Below, piece after piece: positions 52,100 through 60,826 of a stretch of 64,000 nucleotides of DNA; position 1 is the stretch's first letter, and each line of letters opens with the position of its first letter. The notes under the pieces are model-generated. The model made no database searches. It had not been told where the DNA came from and saw only the letters and a program-made list of their open reading frames with translations. Source of the DNA: CAZDDB01 sp963843285 (lineage in GTDB: Bacteria; Acidobacteriota; HRBIN11; JAKEFK01). Location: NCBI GenBank assembly GCA_963843285.1, contig CAWJJO010000023.1, forward strand, positions 14,487 through 78,486, in the 5' to 3' direction. The position numbers and the translations under genes were made by a program.

Positions 52100-52876
52100 C
52101 TACAATTCCATCGTTGAGGGGCTTGCGGATTTCATATACAAAGCCCTGGTAACGAGCCAACCCAAGAGTACGATCACCGCTGCGATTGCCCACCCATTAC
52201 TATTTCCATATAAAACGGGAGCGTGGTTGGAAATCATGAAAAATACGAGCGGCACACTCATGTAGGTGTTATGTTTGGAACGCAGACCAGCAAGCGCCGC
52301 CACGGACGCATCCGGAGCAGGAGCAGTTCCTTTGACACCTGCGATGATTTTTTTCTGCGCCGGCCAAATTCGCATCCAGACGTTCATCATCATGATGGTT
52401 CCAAAGAAGGCGCCGAGATGAATGAACAAGGCGCGTCCGGCCCAGATGCGGGAAAGGCCGAACAAGACTGCAACAATCAAAAGGTAGGAGATTACCGCGC
52501 CTACTGTTTCATTCTTCACCATCTTCCAGAGGGTGTCGTATACGAAAAATACGATCACAATGATACCCAATGCGATCCCGCTGGCGGTTGCACTGGACAT
52601 CGTACTTTCCATTGGCGTCATTTGTTTCGGCATATAGTAGACGAACGCGAGCAACAGGAACCCCGTAACCCAAGTATAAGCCGCGCCCCATCTGAACCAG
52701 TACAGTGCGCGGGGCATCAACTCGGGAAGCACCTTCTTCTTTGAATCTGCATCGTACGTTTTGGCCAATTGAGCGTTTACAAAATTGAAAAAATAAAGAA
52801 GGCCGATCCATGCAATGCCGGAGACGACATGTATCCAACGGATCAAGAAATCTGTATTCGTCTGAATCCATTCCAT
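52100..52876 (-). CDS. PuuD-like (urate hydroxylase family) membrane protein
   Basis: 258 residues, about seven membrane helices. The N-terminus WIQTNTDFLIRWIHVVSGIA and WIGLLYFFNFVNAQLAK, then MPRALYWFRWGAAYTWVTGF and RALFIHLGAFFGTIMMMNVW match the membrane part of PuuD, including conserved histidines in RWIHVV and IHLGA that could ligate haem. PuuD proteins with a cytochrome c tail oxidise urate; here the cytochrome domain is missing, so only a membrane haem protein role can be suggested. Good ribosome site GGAG. Confidence 0.82.
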   Translation of the reverse strand: MEWIQTNTDFLIRWIHVVSGIAWIGLLYFFNFVNAQLAKTYDADSKKKVLPELMPRALYWFRWGAAYTWVTGFLLLAFVYYMPKQMTPMESTMSSATASGIALGIIVIVFFVYDTLWKMVKNETVGAVISYLLIVAVLFGLSRIWAGRALFIHLGAFFGTIMMMNVWMRIWPAQKKIIAGVKGTAPAPDASVAALAGLRSKHNTYMSVPLVFFMISNHAPVLYGNSNGWAIAAVIVLLGWLVTRALYMKSASPSTMEL

Positions 52877-52935
52877 ATTTCCCCTACTCCTTTCTCCTTT
52901 CGAGAATCATACGTGTTGCAATTGCTGACGCGGTA

Positions 52936-54132
52936 TTATCGCCGAAAAGCTTCCGGAAAACGATCGAGCAAGCTCAACAAGGAAAGAGCAGCCGAACGGT
53001 TGTGCGCGCATTGACCGCGATGTTTCATCATTTCACAAAATTCCCGGATTTTCAAAACGGTTGTCTGCGGATCGCCTGTCCGTTGTTCGAGTGATTGAAA
53101 CAAATGGTGCGTTTCGGAGGTTCCTACGGTGCAGGGTGGACATGCGTTGCAGCTTTCGGCGGAGAAGAATCTTGCGGTTTCCACGGCGACTTTTGTCAAA
53201 TCGGCCGAATCATCCAGCACGATCACGCCTCCTGTTCCCAATGCGCTGCCCGCATCGCGCAGGGATTCAAAATCCATTGCCGGATCGAGCGCAACGGGAA
53301 TCACGGGTGTGGACGGCCCCCCCGGAAACACGGCGCGGATACGTCTTCCCGGAAGGGGTCCGCCTCCCGATTCGTAAAGCAGGGTGGACAACCGGGTCCC
53401 CAGCGGCAGCTCATACAGGCCGGGGCGCGCAATCTGTCCGGAAAGGCAGAAGAGCTTCGTCCCGGGAGAAAGCTCGGTTCCGAATCTGCGGAAACTCTGC
53501 GCCCCTTGTAGTATGATCTGAATCATATTACAGATTGTTTCCACGTTGTTGATCACGGTGGGAGAATCCCACAGCCCGTGCTGGTCCGGGCGGGGCGGCT
53601 TGGTCCGGGGGATGGCCGGCTTTCCCTCCAGTGATTCCAGCATTGCTGTCTCTTCTCCCGCGATGTAGTTGTCTTCGCCGCGATGAATGACAATATCCGA
53701 AGGAAGCAACCCTGCATTGCGGGCCTGTACCCATGCCTGTTTCATGCTTCGCTCTTCTTCGCGAAAGGAGCCGCGCAGGTAGATAAATGCTTTCTCCGCG
53801 CCGATCGCATGCGCCGAGATGGCGGTCGCTTCCAGCACCATATGCGGATTGTGTAGCAACGCGCGGTCTTTGAAGGATCCCGGTTCTCCCTCCGCCACAT
53901 TGCAAACGAAGTAGTGCGGTGTCCGGTGCTGATTTGCCACCGAACGCCATTTGACAGCCGTGGGAAATCCGGCGCCACCCCGGCCGCGCAAGCCTGATTG
54001 TTCCACGCCGGTTAGAATTTCCTCCGGGGTCATCCGCAATGCTTTTGTCAGGGCCTGATAGCCGCCATGACGGCGATAGACCTCGATCCTTTCGATGTCG
54101 GGAACGTGATGATAGCGAAGTAAAATTTCCAT
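52936..54132 (-). CDS. NuoF-like NADH-binding flavoprotein subunit, isolated gene
   Basis: 398 residues. GRGGAGFPTAVKWRSVANQH (NADH/FMN site), YFVCNVAEGEPGSFKDRALL, YIYL-like AFIYLRGSFREEERSMKQAW and ESCNACPPCTVGT with a later CAHNRSAA give the FMN, NADH and [4Fe-4S] sites, the last two using the family's four cysteines. It would take electrons from NADH. Normal NuoF sits with NuoE and NuoG; neither is in the window. Possible partners are unlinked complex I subunits, a formate dehydrogenase or the Ehr complex, all inferred. Confidence 0.87.
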   Translation of the reverse strand: MEILLRYHHVPDIERIEVYRRHGGYQALTKALRMTPEEILTGVEQSGLRGRGGAGFPTAVKWRSVANQHRTPHYFVCNVAEGEPGSFKDRALLHNPHMVLEATAISAHAIGAEKAFIYLRGSFREEERSMKQAWVQARNAGLLPSDIVIHRGEDNYIAGEETAMLESLEGKPAIPRTKPPRPDQHGLWDSPTVINNVETICNMIQIILQGAQSFRRFGTELSPGTKLFCLSGQIARPGLYELPLGTRLSTLLYESGGGPLPGRRIRAVFPGGPSTPVIPVALDPAMDFESLRDAGSALGTGGVIVLDDSADLTKVAVETARFFSAESCNACPPCTVGTSETHHLFQSLEQRTGDPQTTVLKIREFCEMMKHRGQCAHNRSAALSLLSLLDRFPEAFRR

Positions 54133-54156
54133 GATTAGCGGGCCATTCGGCGATCT

Positions 54157-54234
54157 GGAGGGGCGGGCCTCCGTGCCCGCCCGATGAACGCGTTAGAGCA
54201 AATTTGGCGGGCAGGGACGCCCGCCGCTCCAAAA
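54157..54234. repeat. GCGGGC/GCCCGC palindromic repeat pair
   Basis: GGCGGGCCTCCGTGCCCGCC and GGCGGGCAGGGACGCCCGCC hairpins, bounded by GGAG and CTCC. Same family as 52020-52086. Confidence 0.8.
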
Positions 54235-54244
54235 CGGATTTTCC

Positions 54245-55036
54245 TCATGAAAAATCAGCGGGGGGGAGGGTCGAGACCACATGGATTCCGCTTTCGGATT
54301 TCTTTCGGATCAGTTTCAAGGTGAACAGTCCGTAGAGGATTTTTGCAGTTTCGTGAGGCGGATAACCTGCATTGGCGCAAAGTTCATAGAGAGTTCTCTT
54401 CCCATCGACTGAATTTAGCACCTTGCGTTCTTTTTCATCGGCTTCGAAAAGTTCGATTACCAGCAGCGCATTGGGTTCCGGCTCCAGAACGGATGTGCGA
54501 TTTCCCATGTAACCCATGATGCGCTTGGCCTGCTGGATATGGCGGACTCCGTCCAGAATCGCCCGGGGAATCGGAATGTCCAATAGCAACGGTTTCGTAT
54601 ATTTGAAAGATCCGATATGGAACGTCACTTCTCCTTCAAACCAGTTAAACAGACTCCAGACGATTGCCTGTTGATGACTCTGGACGGCCCAGGGAAGCTC
54701 ATCGCGTCCAATCGCCCCAAGATCAATCAGGATCTCTCCTTGCCATTTTCCTTTAGACCGGGACAAGAGCTCAATGGATCGATCGTAGTCTACACGGCTG
54801 ATTTTTCCACAGCGAAACAGAAATTCACCAAGATGGTCATCCGGCGCATTGGATGCTGCGTAGATGATCTTGCCATCGCGTATGAAGACCTGTTTCGTTA
54901 CATTTTTTTGAAGAAACGTTAAAACACCAGGTACTTTATACTGACCAATCGTAAAAAGAATTTCGGGAAGCGGATGCACTTCCAGATTGCCGTGATAAGA
55001 GAATTTTGGACGCTTTTCGGGGATAGGTTTCTTCAT
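54245..55036 (-). CDS. DUF4388-domain protein
   Basis: 263 residues. The N-terminal domain YHGNLEVHPLPEILFTIGQY, VPGVLTFLQKNVTKQVFI, DGKIIYAASNAPDDHLGEFL and GKISRVDYDRSIELLSRSKG is the DUF4388 (PatA-type) domain, widespread in regulatory proteins of deltaproteobacteria and Acidobacteriota. The C-terminal part (LLVIELFEADEKERKVLNSV, LYELCANAGYPPHETAKILY) is a winged-helix-like module. It probably transmits a signal; partner is the anti-sigma-like protein, whose stop overlaps this start (ATGA, 55033-55036). Confidence 0.8.
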   Translation of the reverse strand: MKKPIPEKRPKFSYHGNLEVHPLPEILFTIGQYKVPGVLTFLQKNVTKQVFIRDGKIIYAASNAPDDHLGEFLFRCGKISRVDYDRSIELLSRSKGKWQGEILIDLGAIGRDELPWAVQSHQQAIVWSLFNWFEGEVTFHIGSFKYTKPLLLDIPIPRAILDGVRHIQQAKRIMGYMGNRTSVLEPEPNALLVIELFEADEKERKVLNSVDGKRTLYELCANAGYPPHETAKILYGLFTLKLIRKKSESGIHVVSTLPPADFS

Positions 55037-55461
55037 TGGGCGGGAAGCATTTTCTTCATGTGGAGGATCGTTCCATTATCGGGTTTGAATTCGTATGAAA
55101 CGTCATCCATAAAACTCTTCATGTAAAAAATGCCCCGGCCGGTTGATTTCAAGAGGTTTTCAGGCAGCAGTGGATTTTGCACTTTTCCCGGATCGAATCC
55201 GCCGCCTTGATCTTCGATGGACACACTGAGTGTCCCGTCATCGTAGGTCATTCGGACTACGACTTTCTTCCCGATGTCGCAATCATTGCCATGTTTGATG
55301 GCATTACTAATCCCTTCTCGAACGGCCAGTATGATCCAGTGAGTGGTATCCTCGTCAAACCCGATCAGATTGCAAAGATACTTGACCAGATCGTGGCCTA
55401 TGTCGATGAACTTGTAGTTGCTGTTTATGATGAGATCTACTTCGTACTCCGCGCCAGCCAT
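55033..55461 (-). CDS. Anti-sigma-factor-type serine kinase (RsbW/SpoIIAB-like ATPase)
   Basis: 142 residues. It is a single GHKL ATPase domain: N box in WIILAVREGISNAIKHGNDC, G1 box in SVSIEDQGGGFDPGKV and G2 box in LLKSTGRGIFYMKSFMDDVS. Such proteins phosphorylate anti-anti-sigma factors and bind a sigma factor, but no STAS or sigma gene is adjacent. It is the first gene of a two-gene operon with the DUF4388 protein. Confidence 0.88.
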   Translation of the reverse strand: MAGAEYEVDLIINSNYKFIDIGHDLVKYLCNLIGFDEDTTHWIILAVREGISNAIKHGNDCDIGKKVVVRMTYDDGTLSVSIEDQGGGFDPGKVQNPLLPENLLKSTGRGIFYMKSFMDDVSYEFKPDNGTILHMKKMLPAQ

Positions 55462-55550
55462 GGATTGTGAAACGTCCTCCTCGAGCGCATTACTTAGGCC
55501 ACTTTTATGTCAGCAAATATAACATAAAGTTTTTCCTAAGCAAAGATGAC

Positions 55551-55556
55551 TATAAT
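55551..55556 (+). promoter_or_regulatory. -10 box of the thiL-larE promoter (near-leaderless)
   Basis: A perfect TATAAT lies at 55551-55556, nine bases before the ATG at 55566. Transcription would start around 55563, leaving almost no leader. The -35 region (AAGTTT, 55527-55532, 18-base spacer) is weak. Confidence 0.55.
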
Positions 55557-55565
55557 AGCACCAAT

Positions 55566-56561
55566 ATGAAATCCGCGCTCTCCGCTTTCGGAGAAAAAAA
55601 ACTTCTCCTTTCGCTCCGCAAATTTCTGGGAAAATCACGCGGAATCATTCGGACATTTTCGGAAGATTGCGCAGTGATTGATTCAGGGCGGGGGAATTGT
55701 ATGCTTCTTACCACAGATATTCAGCTGGATAGCGTTCATTTCAAGTCCAAATACATGCCCCCTTACTATTTGGGGAAGAAAGCGTTGAAGGTGAATCTCA
55801 GCGACATCTCGGCGATGGGAGGAAAGCCACTCTATTATCTCGTATCTCTGGGCGCGCCCGCCACGACACGACTGGGTACAATTCATCAAATCTATCGCGG
55901 AATGAGAGCAGCTGCCCGGAAGCACGGGATTGCTCTGATCGGCGGCAACGTCACAGTGTCGCCGCTTCTTTTCCTGGATATCACGATGATCGGCATTGTC
56001 CGACGACGCCACGCACTGTTTCGTTCCGGGGCTAAATCCGGTGATCTGATCTATGTCACGGGGCCGCTTGGGGTGTCTGCCGAGGGCCTCCTTCTTCTGA
56101 AAAACGGTTTTCGTTTGAACCGGGGCAATTCCCGTGTTCGCCAGGCGATTTTGAAACATTTCGATCCGCCCGATTTGAACCAGTTTGCTCGAGCGCTGGC
56201 AAGATCCGAACTGGCGAATTGCATGATCGACTTGAGCGACGGTCTGGCTTCCGACCTTGCTGAAATTTGCAGGGAGAGTAAGGTGGGTGCTACGATTCAG
56301 TTGGATCGGGTACCCTTGAGAGCGCAAGTTGGGCGGAAGGCCGGTTCTAAACAGATAGATCTTGCGATTCATGGTGGAGAGGATTACCATTTGCTCTTTA
56401 CAGTTTCACCGGATCGGGTGCCCCGTCTCTTGAGGCTTGCTGCAAAAAATCGAACGAGATTGTTTGAAATCGGAAAGATCGTCCATGCAGGTGGGATTCA
56501 GGCGATCGATTCAAAAGGACGTCAATCGCTATTATCCGGAGGATATCAACATTTTCAATGA
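55566..56561 (+). CDS. thiL: Thiamine-monophosphate kinase
   Basis: About 331 residues. EDCAVIDSG, LTTDIQLDSVHFKSKYMPPY, KALKVNLSDISAMGGKPLYY, GIALIGGNVTVSPLLFLDIT and CMIDLSDGLASDLAEICRES are the ThiL metal- and substrate-binding motifs (PurM-like fold). It phosphorylates thiamine phosphate to the active pyrophosphate cofactor. I chose the ATG at 55566 because the core begins there and the perfect TATAAT is just upstream; a longer frame has no ribosome site. The stop overlaps larE (ATGA). Confidence 0.93.
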   Translation: MKSALSAFGEKKLLLSLRKFLGKSRGIIRTFSEDCAVIDSGRGNCMLLTTDIQLDSVHFKSKYMPPYYLGKKALKVNLSDISAMGGKPLYYLVSLGAPATTRLGTIHQIYRGMRAAARKHGIALIGGNVTVSPLLFLDITMIGIVRRRHALFRSGAKSGDLIYVTGPLGVSAEGLLLLKNGFRLNRGNSRVRQAILKHFDPPDLNQFARALARSELANCMIDLSDGLASDLAEICRESKVGATIQLDRVPLRAQVGRKAGSKQIDLAIHGGEDYHLLFTVSPDRVPRLLRLAAKNRTRLFEIGKIVHAGGIQAIDSKGRQSLLSGGYQHFQ

Positions 56562-57367
56562 GCATTGAAATTCAGGCGGAACAGAAGGAGCTGAAGCTCC
56601 TGGAGTGGTTCGGTGAGTTCGACAGCGCGCTGATCGCCTACAGCGGGGGTGTCGATTCCACCTATGTGCTGTATGCGGCCCATTGCGTGTTTGGAGACAA
56701 GGCTCTCGCAGTGAGCTCTTTCTCCGAAACGGTTCCGCAGATCCAGAAGGATTACGCACTGGAGAATGTTCGTATTTTGAGCGCATCGTATGAAATCATT
56801 CAGACAGAAGAGATGCAGAAGGATGAATTTGTGCGAAATCATGCCGATCGTTGTTTCCATTGCAAGGATGAGCTGTATGGTGTTCTAGGAAGGATGGCAC
56901 AGGAACGCAAGTATGCCGTTGTTGTAGACGGCACAAATGCGGATGATGCTGCCGACTACCGGCCCGGTAGAAAGGCAGCACATCTTCATGGTGTGCGGAG
57001 TCCGCTGCTCGAAATTGGCATGACAAAGGAAGAAATCAGGATTCGCTCCAGACTGGCCGGGTTGAGTACGTGGAATATTCCGGCTTCGGCGTGTCTTTCT
57101 TCGCGCATTCCCCACCAATCCTTGATTACTTTGGAGAAACTGAAAACAGTGGAGACCGGAGAGTCGTTCTTGAGATCGCTCGGGTTTGTGCAGATCCGTG
57201 TGCGTCATCATGACAAAATTGTCCGAATCGAGCTGGCCCCGAATGAAATCAAGCGCGTCTGGCAAGAAGATCTTTTTTCGCGAATCGTGACGCATTTCAA
57301 GACACTCGGATTTCAATTTGTGACTTTGGATCTGGAAGGCTACCGCACCGGCAGCTTGAACCCGTAA
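56558..57367 (+). CDS. larE: ATP-dependent sacrificial sulfur transferase (LarE family)
   Basis: 269 residues. The PP-loop ATP site is AYSGGVDSTYVLYAAHCVFG, followed by CFHCKDELYGVL, VVDGTNADDAADYRPGRKAA, and STWNIPASACLSSRIPHQSL, where the last motif holds the cysteine that gives up its sulfur in LarE. In lactobacilli LarE builds the nickel-pincer cofactor of lactate racemase with LarB and LarC. None of these genes is in the window, so the true product may be a related sulfur-transfer reaction. Overlaps thiL by ATGA. Confidence 0.9.
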   Translation: MSIEIQAEQKELKLLEWFGEFDSALIAYSGGVDSTYVLYAAHCVFGDKALAVSSFSETVPQIQKDYALENVRILSASYEIIQTEEMQKDEFVRNHADRCFHCKDELYGVLGRMAQERKYAVVVDGTNADDAADYRPGRKAAHLHGVRSPLLEIGMTKEEIRIRSRLAGLSTWNIPASACLSSRIPHQSLITLEKLKTVETGESFLRSLGFVQIRVRHHDKIVRIELAPNEIKRVWQEDLFSRIVTHFKTLGFQFVTLDLEGYRTGSLNP

Positions 57368-57373
57368 CGAATT

Positions 57374-57452
57374 TTTTGGAGCTGCGGGCGTCCCTGCCCG
57401 CCATTGTTTGTACATTCACTTCCTGCGGGCACGGAGGCCCGCGACTCCGGAT
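57374..57452. repeat. GCGGGC/GCCCGC palindromic repeat pair
   Basis: GCTGCGGGCGTCCCTGCCCG and, after about 23 bases, TGCGGGCACGGAGGCCCGC. Same family as 52020-52086 and 54157-54234. It separates larE from the kinase gene. Confidence 0.8.
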
Positions 57453-57465
57453 TTTTTGAGCGAGC

Positions 57466-59820
57466 ATGGTTGGAAAGACACTTTCGCATTACACCATCCT
57501 CAGTCGTCTGGGCGCCGGAGGGATGGGCGAAGTGTATCTGGCGCACGACGACACTCTCGATCGCAATGTGGCGCTCAAGATTCTTCCTACGGATGTGGCG
57601 GCAGACGGCGAGCGAATGCGCCGTTTTGTTCAGGAAGCAAAGGCTGTCTCTGCGATCAGTCATTTCAATGTTGCCGGCATTCATGAACTTGGCCAGGCGG
57701 ATGGAGTCCACTTCATCGTTATGGAACTGGTGGAGGGCCGGACTCTGGACGATACACTCAAAGACCGAACCCTCACGTTTGAGCAGATTGCCGATATCGG
57801 AATCCAGATTGCGGACGCTTTGATTGAGGCACATTCAAAAGGCGTGATCCATCGCGATCTCAAGCCGGCGAATATCATGATTACATCGCGCGGATATGTG
57901 AAGGTTCTTGATTTTGGCCTTGCCAAGATTCAAAGAACGGGAACCGCGCTGGAATCACTGGAAACGGGTGAACTGGCTACTCATACGGGAGTTGTGCTTG
58001 GGACACTGCACTACGTGAGTCCGGAGCAGGCCTATGGAAAGCATGTGGATGGGAGATCGGATATTTTTTCGCTCGGTGTTGTGCTGTACCAGATGTGTAC
58101 AAACCGATTTCCGTTTCTAGGGGAAAACGCCGTGCAGATGATTGACAGCATCCTGCATGCCGATCCCGAACCGCCCGCAGAGCTCAACCCCGATCTCCCG
58201 GATGAGCTGCAGCAAATCATTTTGAAATGTCTGCAAAAGGTTCCTGAAAACCGCTATCAAACAGCGGAAGAGCTGCAGACAGACCTGCGGAATTTCCTGC
58301 GCGTCAGCGGGGCGATGTCGCTTTCCGGGCCGATGCGACTCGCCGTCCCGCGCTACGGCTGGCTCCATGCAGGCGTGCTGGCTCTGGTAGCGATCGTAAT
58401 TCTTCTTGGATATCTTGCTTTGCGTCGTTCCGGCGATTCGATCGGGGCGATTGCAATCCTCCCGTTCTCCAATGCGAGCCCGGATCAGAATGCCGAGTAT
58501 CTCAGCGATGGGATCACCGAAAGCATTATCAACAGTCTGTCTCAGGTTCCCAAATTAAAAGTGCTCGCGCGAAATACTGTCTTTACATATAAGGGCAAAG
58601 ATGTGGATCTGAAGAAGATCGCAAAGGAATTGAACGTTGAAGCGATTGTTACCGGTACCATCCGGCAGCATGAAGGGCGTCTCACGATCAACGCCAGCCT
58701 TGTGGAGGTGCCCGACGGCGTTCAAATCTGGGGAGAACAATACAACCGGGAAATGAGCGACATTTTGAATGTGCAGTCCGAAATTTCGCGCACGATTTCG
58801 GATCAGCTGAAATTGAAGTTGACCGGGGAAGAGCAGAAGAAGGTTACCAAGCACTACACGGAAGACAGTGAAGCGTATCAGCTGTATTTACGCGGTTTGT
58901 ATTTCTGGAATAAGCGATCGCCGCAGGGATTTGCTCGCGCCCTGGAAAGTTTTCAGGATGCAATACATAAAGATCCGAACTATGCTCTGGCTTATGCCGG
59001 ACTGGCAAACACATACACGTTGCTTCCCGCGTGGGCGCTGATGCCCCCCAAGGAAGGGCACCCGAAAGCAAGAGCTGCCGCGCTGAAAGCGCTGGAACTG
59101 GATGAATCCCTCGCAGAAGCACACGCAGCCCTGGGGCACACGGAACACAACTACGAATGGAATTGGTTAGAGTCGGAAAGGAGTTACAAGCGCGCCATCG
59201 ATCTCAACCCAAATTACGCAATCGCGCATCACTGGTATGGAAGTTTTCTGCTCGAAATGGGACGAACGGAAGAAGCGCTTACACAGAAGCGATTAGCTCT
59301 TCAGCTCGATCCCCTTTCGTTGATCATCAATTCAGATCTGGGATTTCTTTATTACATTTCCAGGAAGTATGATCTGGCGATCGAGCAGTTGCAAAAAACG
59401 ATTGATCTGGATCCGGGATTTATCTGGACCTATCAGAATCTTGGCTTTGTATATGAACAGAAAAAATTGTATGCAGAGAGCATCGCTTCCTTTCAGAAGG
59501 CGCTGTCTCTTTCTCCCGATTCTTTGGAGATACAGGCAGAGCTCGCCCGCGCGTATGCTGCTTCCGGAGACTCGGCGCAAGCCAGGCAGATTCTGGAGCG
59601 TCTCTTGAAAGCCAGCGCGGACCACTATGTTGCCTCGTTTGATTTCGCAATGATCTACGCCGCTTTGGGCGACAAGGATCGCGCGTTTGAGTGGCTTCAA
59701 AAGGCTTTCGAAGAACGCTCGTATCAAATCACAAGCCTTCAGGTTGAGCCGAGGGTCGATCCCCTCAGATCTGATCCTCGCTTTGCGAAGATGATCCAGG
59801 CTATGAATTTCCCGAAATGA
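57466..59820 (+). CDS. Ser/Thr protein kinase with FlgO/TolB-like domain and TPR repeats
   Basis: 784 residues. An N-terminal Hanks-type kinase (LSRLGAGGMGEVYLAHDDTL, RNVALKIL, VIHRDLKPANIMITS, VLDFGLAKI, VLGTLHYVSPEQAYG) is followed by one membrane helix (residues about 303-324), a FlgO/TolB-like domain (AIAILPFSNASPDQNAEYLS, LNVEAIVTGTIRQHEGRLTI) and about eight TPRs. The topology places the kinase in the cytoplasm and the sensor part outside. This architecture is frequent in Acidobacteriota. The stop overlaps the start of the GNAT gene (ATGA). Confidence 0.93.
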   Translation: MVGKTLSHYTILSRLGAGGMGEVYLAHDDTLDRNVALKILPTDVAADGERMRRFVQEAKAVSAISHFNVAGIHELGQADGVHFIVMELVEGRTLDDTLKDRTLTFEQIADIGIQIADALIEAHSKGVIHRDLKPANIMITSRGYVKVLDFGLAKIQRTGTALESLETGELATHTGVVLGTLHYVSPEQAYGKHVDGRSDIFSLGVVLYQMCTNRFPFLGENAVQMIDSILHADPEPPAELNPDLPDELQQIILKCLQKVPENRYQTAEELQTDLRNFLRVSGAMSLSGPMRLAVPRYGWLHAGVLALVAIVILLGYLALRRSGDSIGAIAILPFSNASPDQNAEYLSDGITESIINSLSQVPKLKVLARNTVFTYKGKDVDLKKIAKELNVEAIVTGTIRQHEGRLTINASLVEVPDGVQIWGEQYNREMSDILNVQSEISRTISDQLKLKLTGEEQKKVTKHYTEDSEAYQLYLRGLYFWNKRSPQGFARALESFQDAIHKDPNYALAYAGLANTYTLLPAWALMPPKEGHPKARAAALKALELDESLAEAHAALGHTEHNYEWNWLESERSYKRAIDLNPNYAIAHHWYGSFLLEMGRTEEALTQKRLALQLDPLSLIINSDLGFLYYISRKYDLAIEQLQKTIDLDPGFIWTYQNLGFVYEQKKLYAESIASFQKALSLSPDSLEIQAELARAYAASGDSAQARQILERLLKASADHYVASFDFAMIYAALGDKDRAFEWLQKAFEERSYQITSLQVEPRVDPLRSDPRFAKMIQAMNFPK

Positions 59821-60293
59821 AAATCCGGGGTGTTCAGCCGGCCGATCGGGATCGCATTCTGGAAATCGTCACAGCCGTTGGAAACTTCAGTGAAGTCGAA
59901 ATCCGAGTTGCGATCGAACTGGTGGATGACGCGTTGCAACGCGGGGAACAATCGGACTATCTTGTCCGCGTTGTGGAAGACGCTTCCGGGCACGTTCCAG
60001 GCTACGTCTGTTTTGGGAAAACACCGCTAACCGATGCCACCTACGATTTTTATTGGATGGCGGTTCATCCTGAATCACAGCACCAGGGTTGTGGTCGCGT
60101 CCTCATTGCTTCGGTTGAGAATGAAATCAAACAACGGGGCGGCACGCTTCTGGTTCTGGAGACTTCCTCTCTCGAGAGCTATCGACGAACCGTACGATTC
60201 TATGAGCAAGCGGGCTACGTGAGAGTAGCGCGCATCCCGAATTTTTATCGTCCCGGTGACGATAAGCTTGTCTACATCAAGGAGTTGAAATAG
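59817..60293 (+). CDS. GNAT-family N-acetyltransferase
   Basis: 158 residues. MKIRGVQPADRDRILEIVTA opens the fold, and the acetyl-CoA site is WMAVHPESQHQGCGRVLIAS (motif Q-x-x-G-x-G/A with Q-H-Q-G-C-G-R). The substrate cannot be inferred. It overlaps the kinase gene, so it may modify a component of the same pathway. A strong hairpin follows directly after the stop. Confidence 0.87.
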   Translation: MKIRGVQPADRDRILEIVTAVGNFSEVEIRVAIELVDDALQRGEQSDYLVRVVEDASGHVPGYVCFGKTPLTDATYDFYWMAVHPESQHQGCGRVLIASVENEIKQRGGTLLVLETSSLESYRRTVRFYEQAGYVRVARIPNFYRPGDDKLVYIKELK

Positions 60294-60317
60294 AACCATA
60301 ACCGAACGGTTATGGTT
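60294..60317. terminator. Bidirectional terminator hairpin between convergent genes
   Basis: AACCATAACCG and CGGTTATGGTT form a perfect 11-bp stem around AA. It starts right after the GNAT stop and overlaps the stop of the convergent SRPBCC gene (60310-60312). Confidence 0.7.
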
Positions 60318-60816
60318 TCTCAGCCAGTGTCCGGAACGTTTCAATCGCAGTCTTTGTCTCTGCCGTTACTTGCTTGAGCGTCTCATCCACTTTCGCCGCC
60401 GGCTGATCGTCTGAGTAGCGGTCCCAGTATTCGACGGTAGTGCCTTGTCCGGACGGCTTCAGGACGATTCGTTTGGCGCAGAGATAATGTCCCCCGGATG
60501 GATCCCAGGTTACGCGGAGCTCCTTCTTTTGTTCTACAACTGTCGCAATCAGGTGACCCTTGTCTCCCCAGATTTGGGCGGACACATGATCGCCGATTTT
60601 TGTAAAGGCGAGCGTGTTCTGTCCCGTATCCGGTTTGAAGCCAGTGAGGGCGCAGAAGCCTGCCACGGAGGAAATTGTTTTCCATACTTTCTCTGGCGGC
60701 GCTTTGATTTCAAAAGTTCCGGACACCGTGACCAGTGTTCCTTTTTGAGGGGGAGCCAGTTCCCCAAAAGCGACAGCACAGAATGCAATCAGAATTACGA
60801 TGAGGTTCCGTATCAT
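60310..60816 (-). CDS. Exported SRPBCC-family protein
   Basis: 168 residues. Signal peptide (LIVILIAFCAVAFGELA) then VSGTFEIKAPPEKVWKTISS and the fold's conserved tail KPSGQGTTVEYWDRYSDD. It has a helix-grip ligand pocket of unknown ligand. It lies 10 bases downstream of the SDR gene stop (minus strand), so the two may be co-transcribed. Confidence 0.83.
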   Translation of the reverse strand: MIRNLIVILIAFCAVAFGELAPPQKGTLVTVSGTFEIKAPPEKVWKTISSVAGFCALTGFKPDTGQNTLAFTKIGDHVSAQIWGDKGHLIATVVEQKKELRVTWDPSGGHYLCAKRIVLKPSGQGTTVEYWDRYSDDQPAAKVDETLKQVTAETKTAIETFRTLAEKP

Positions 60817-60826
60817 TTTTCCTCTC

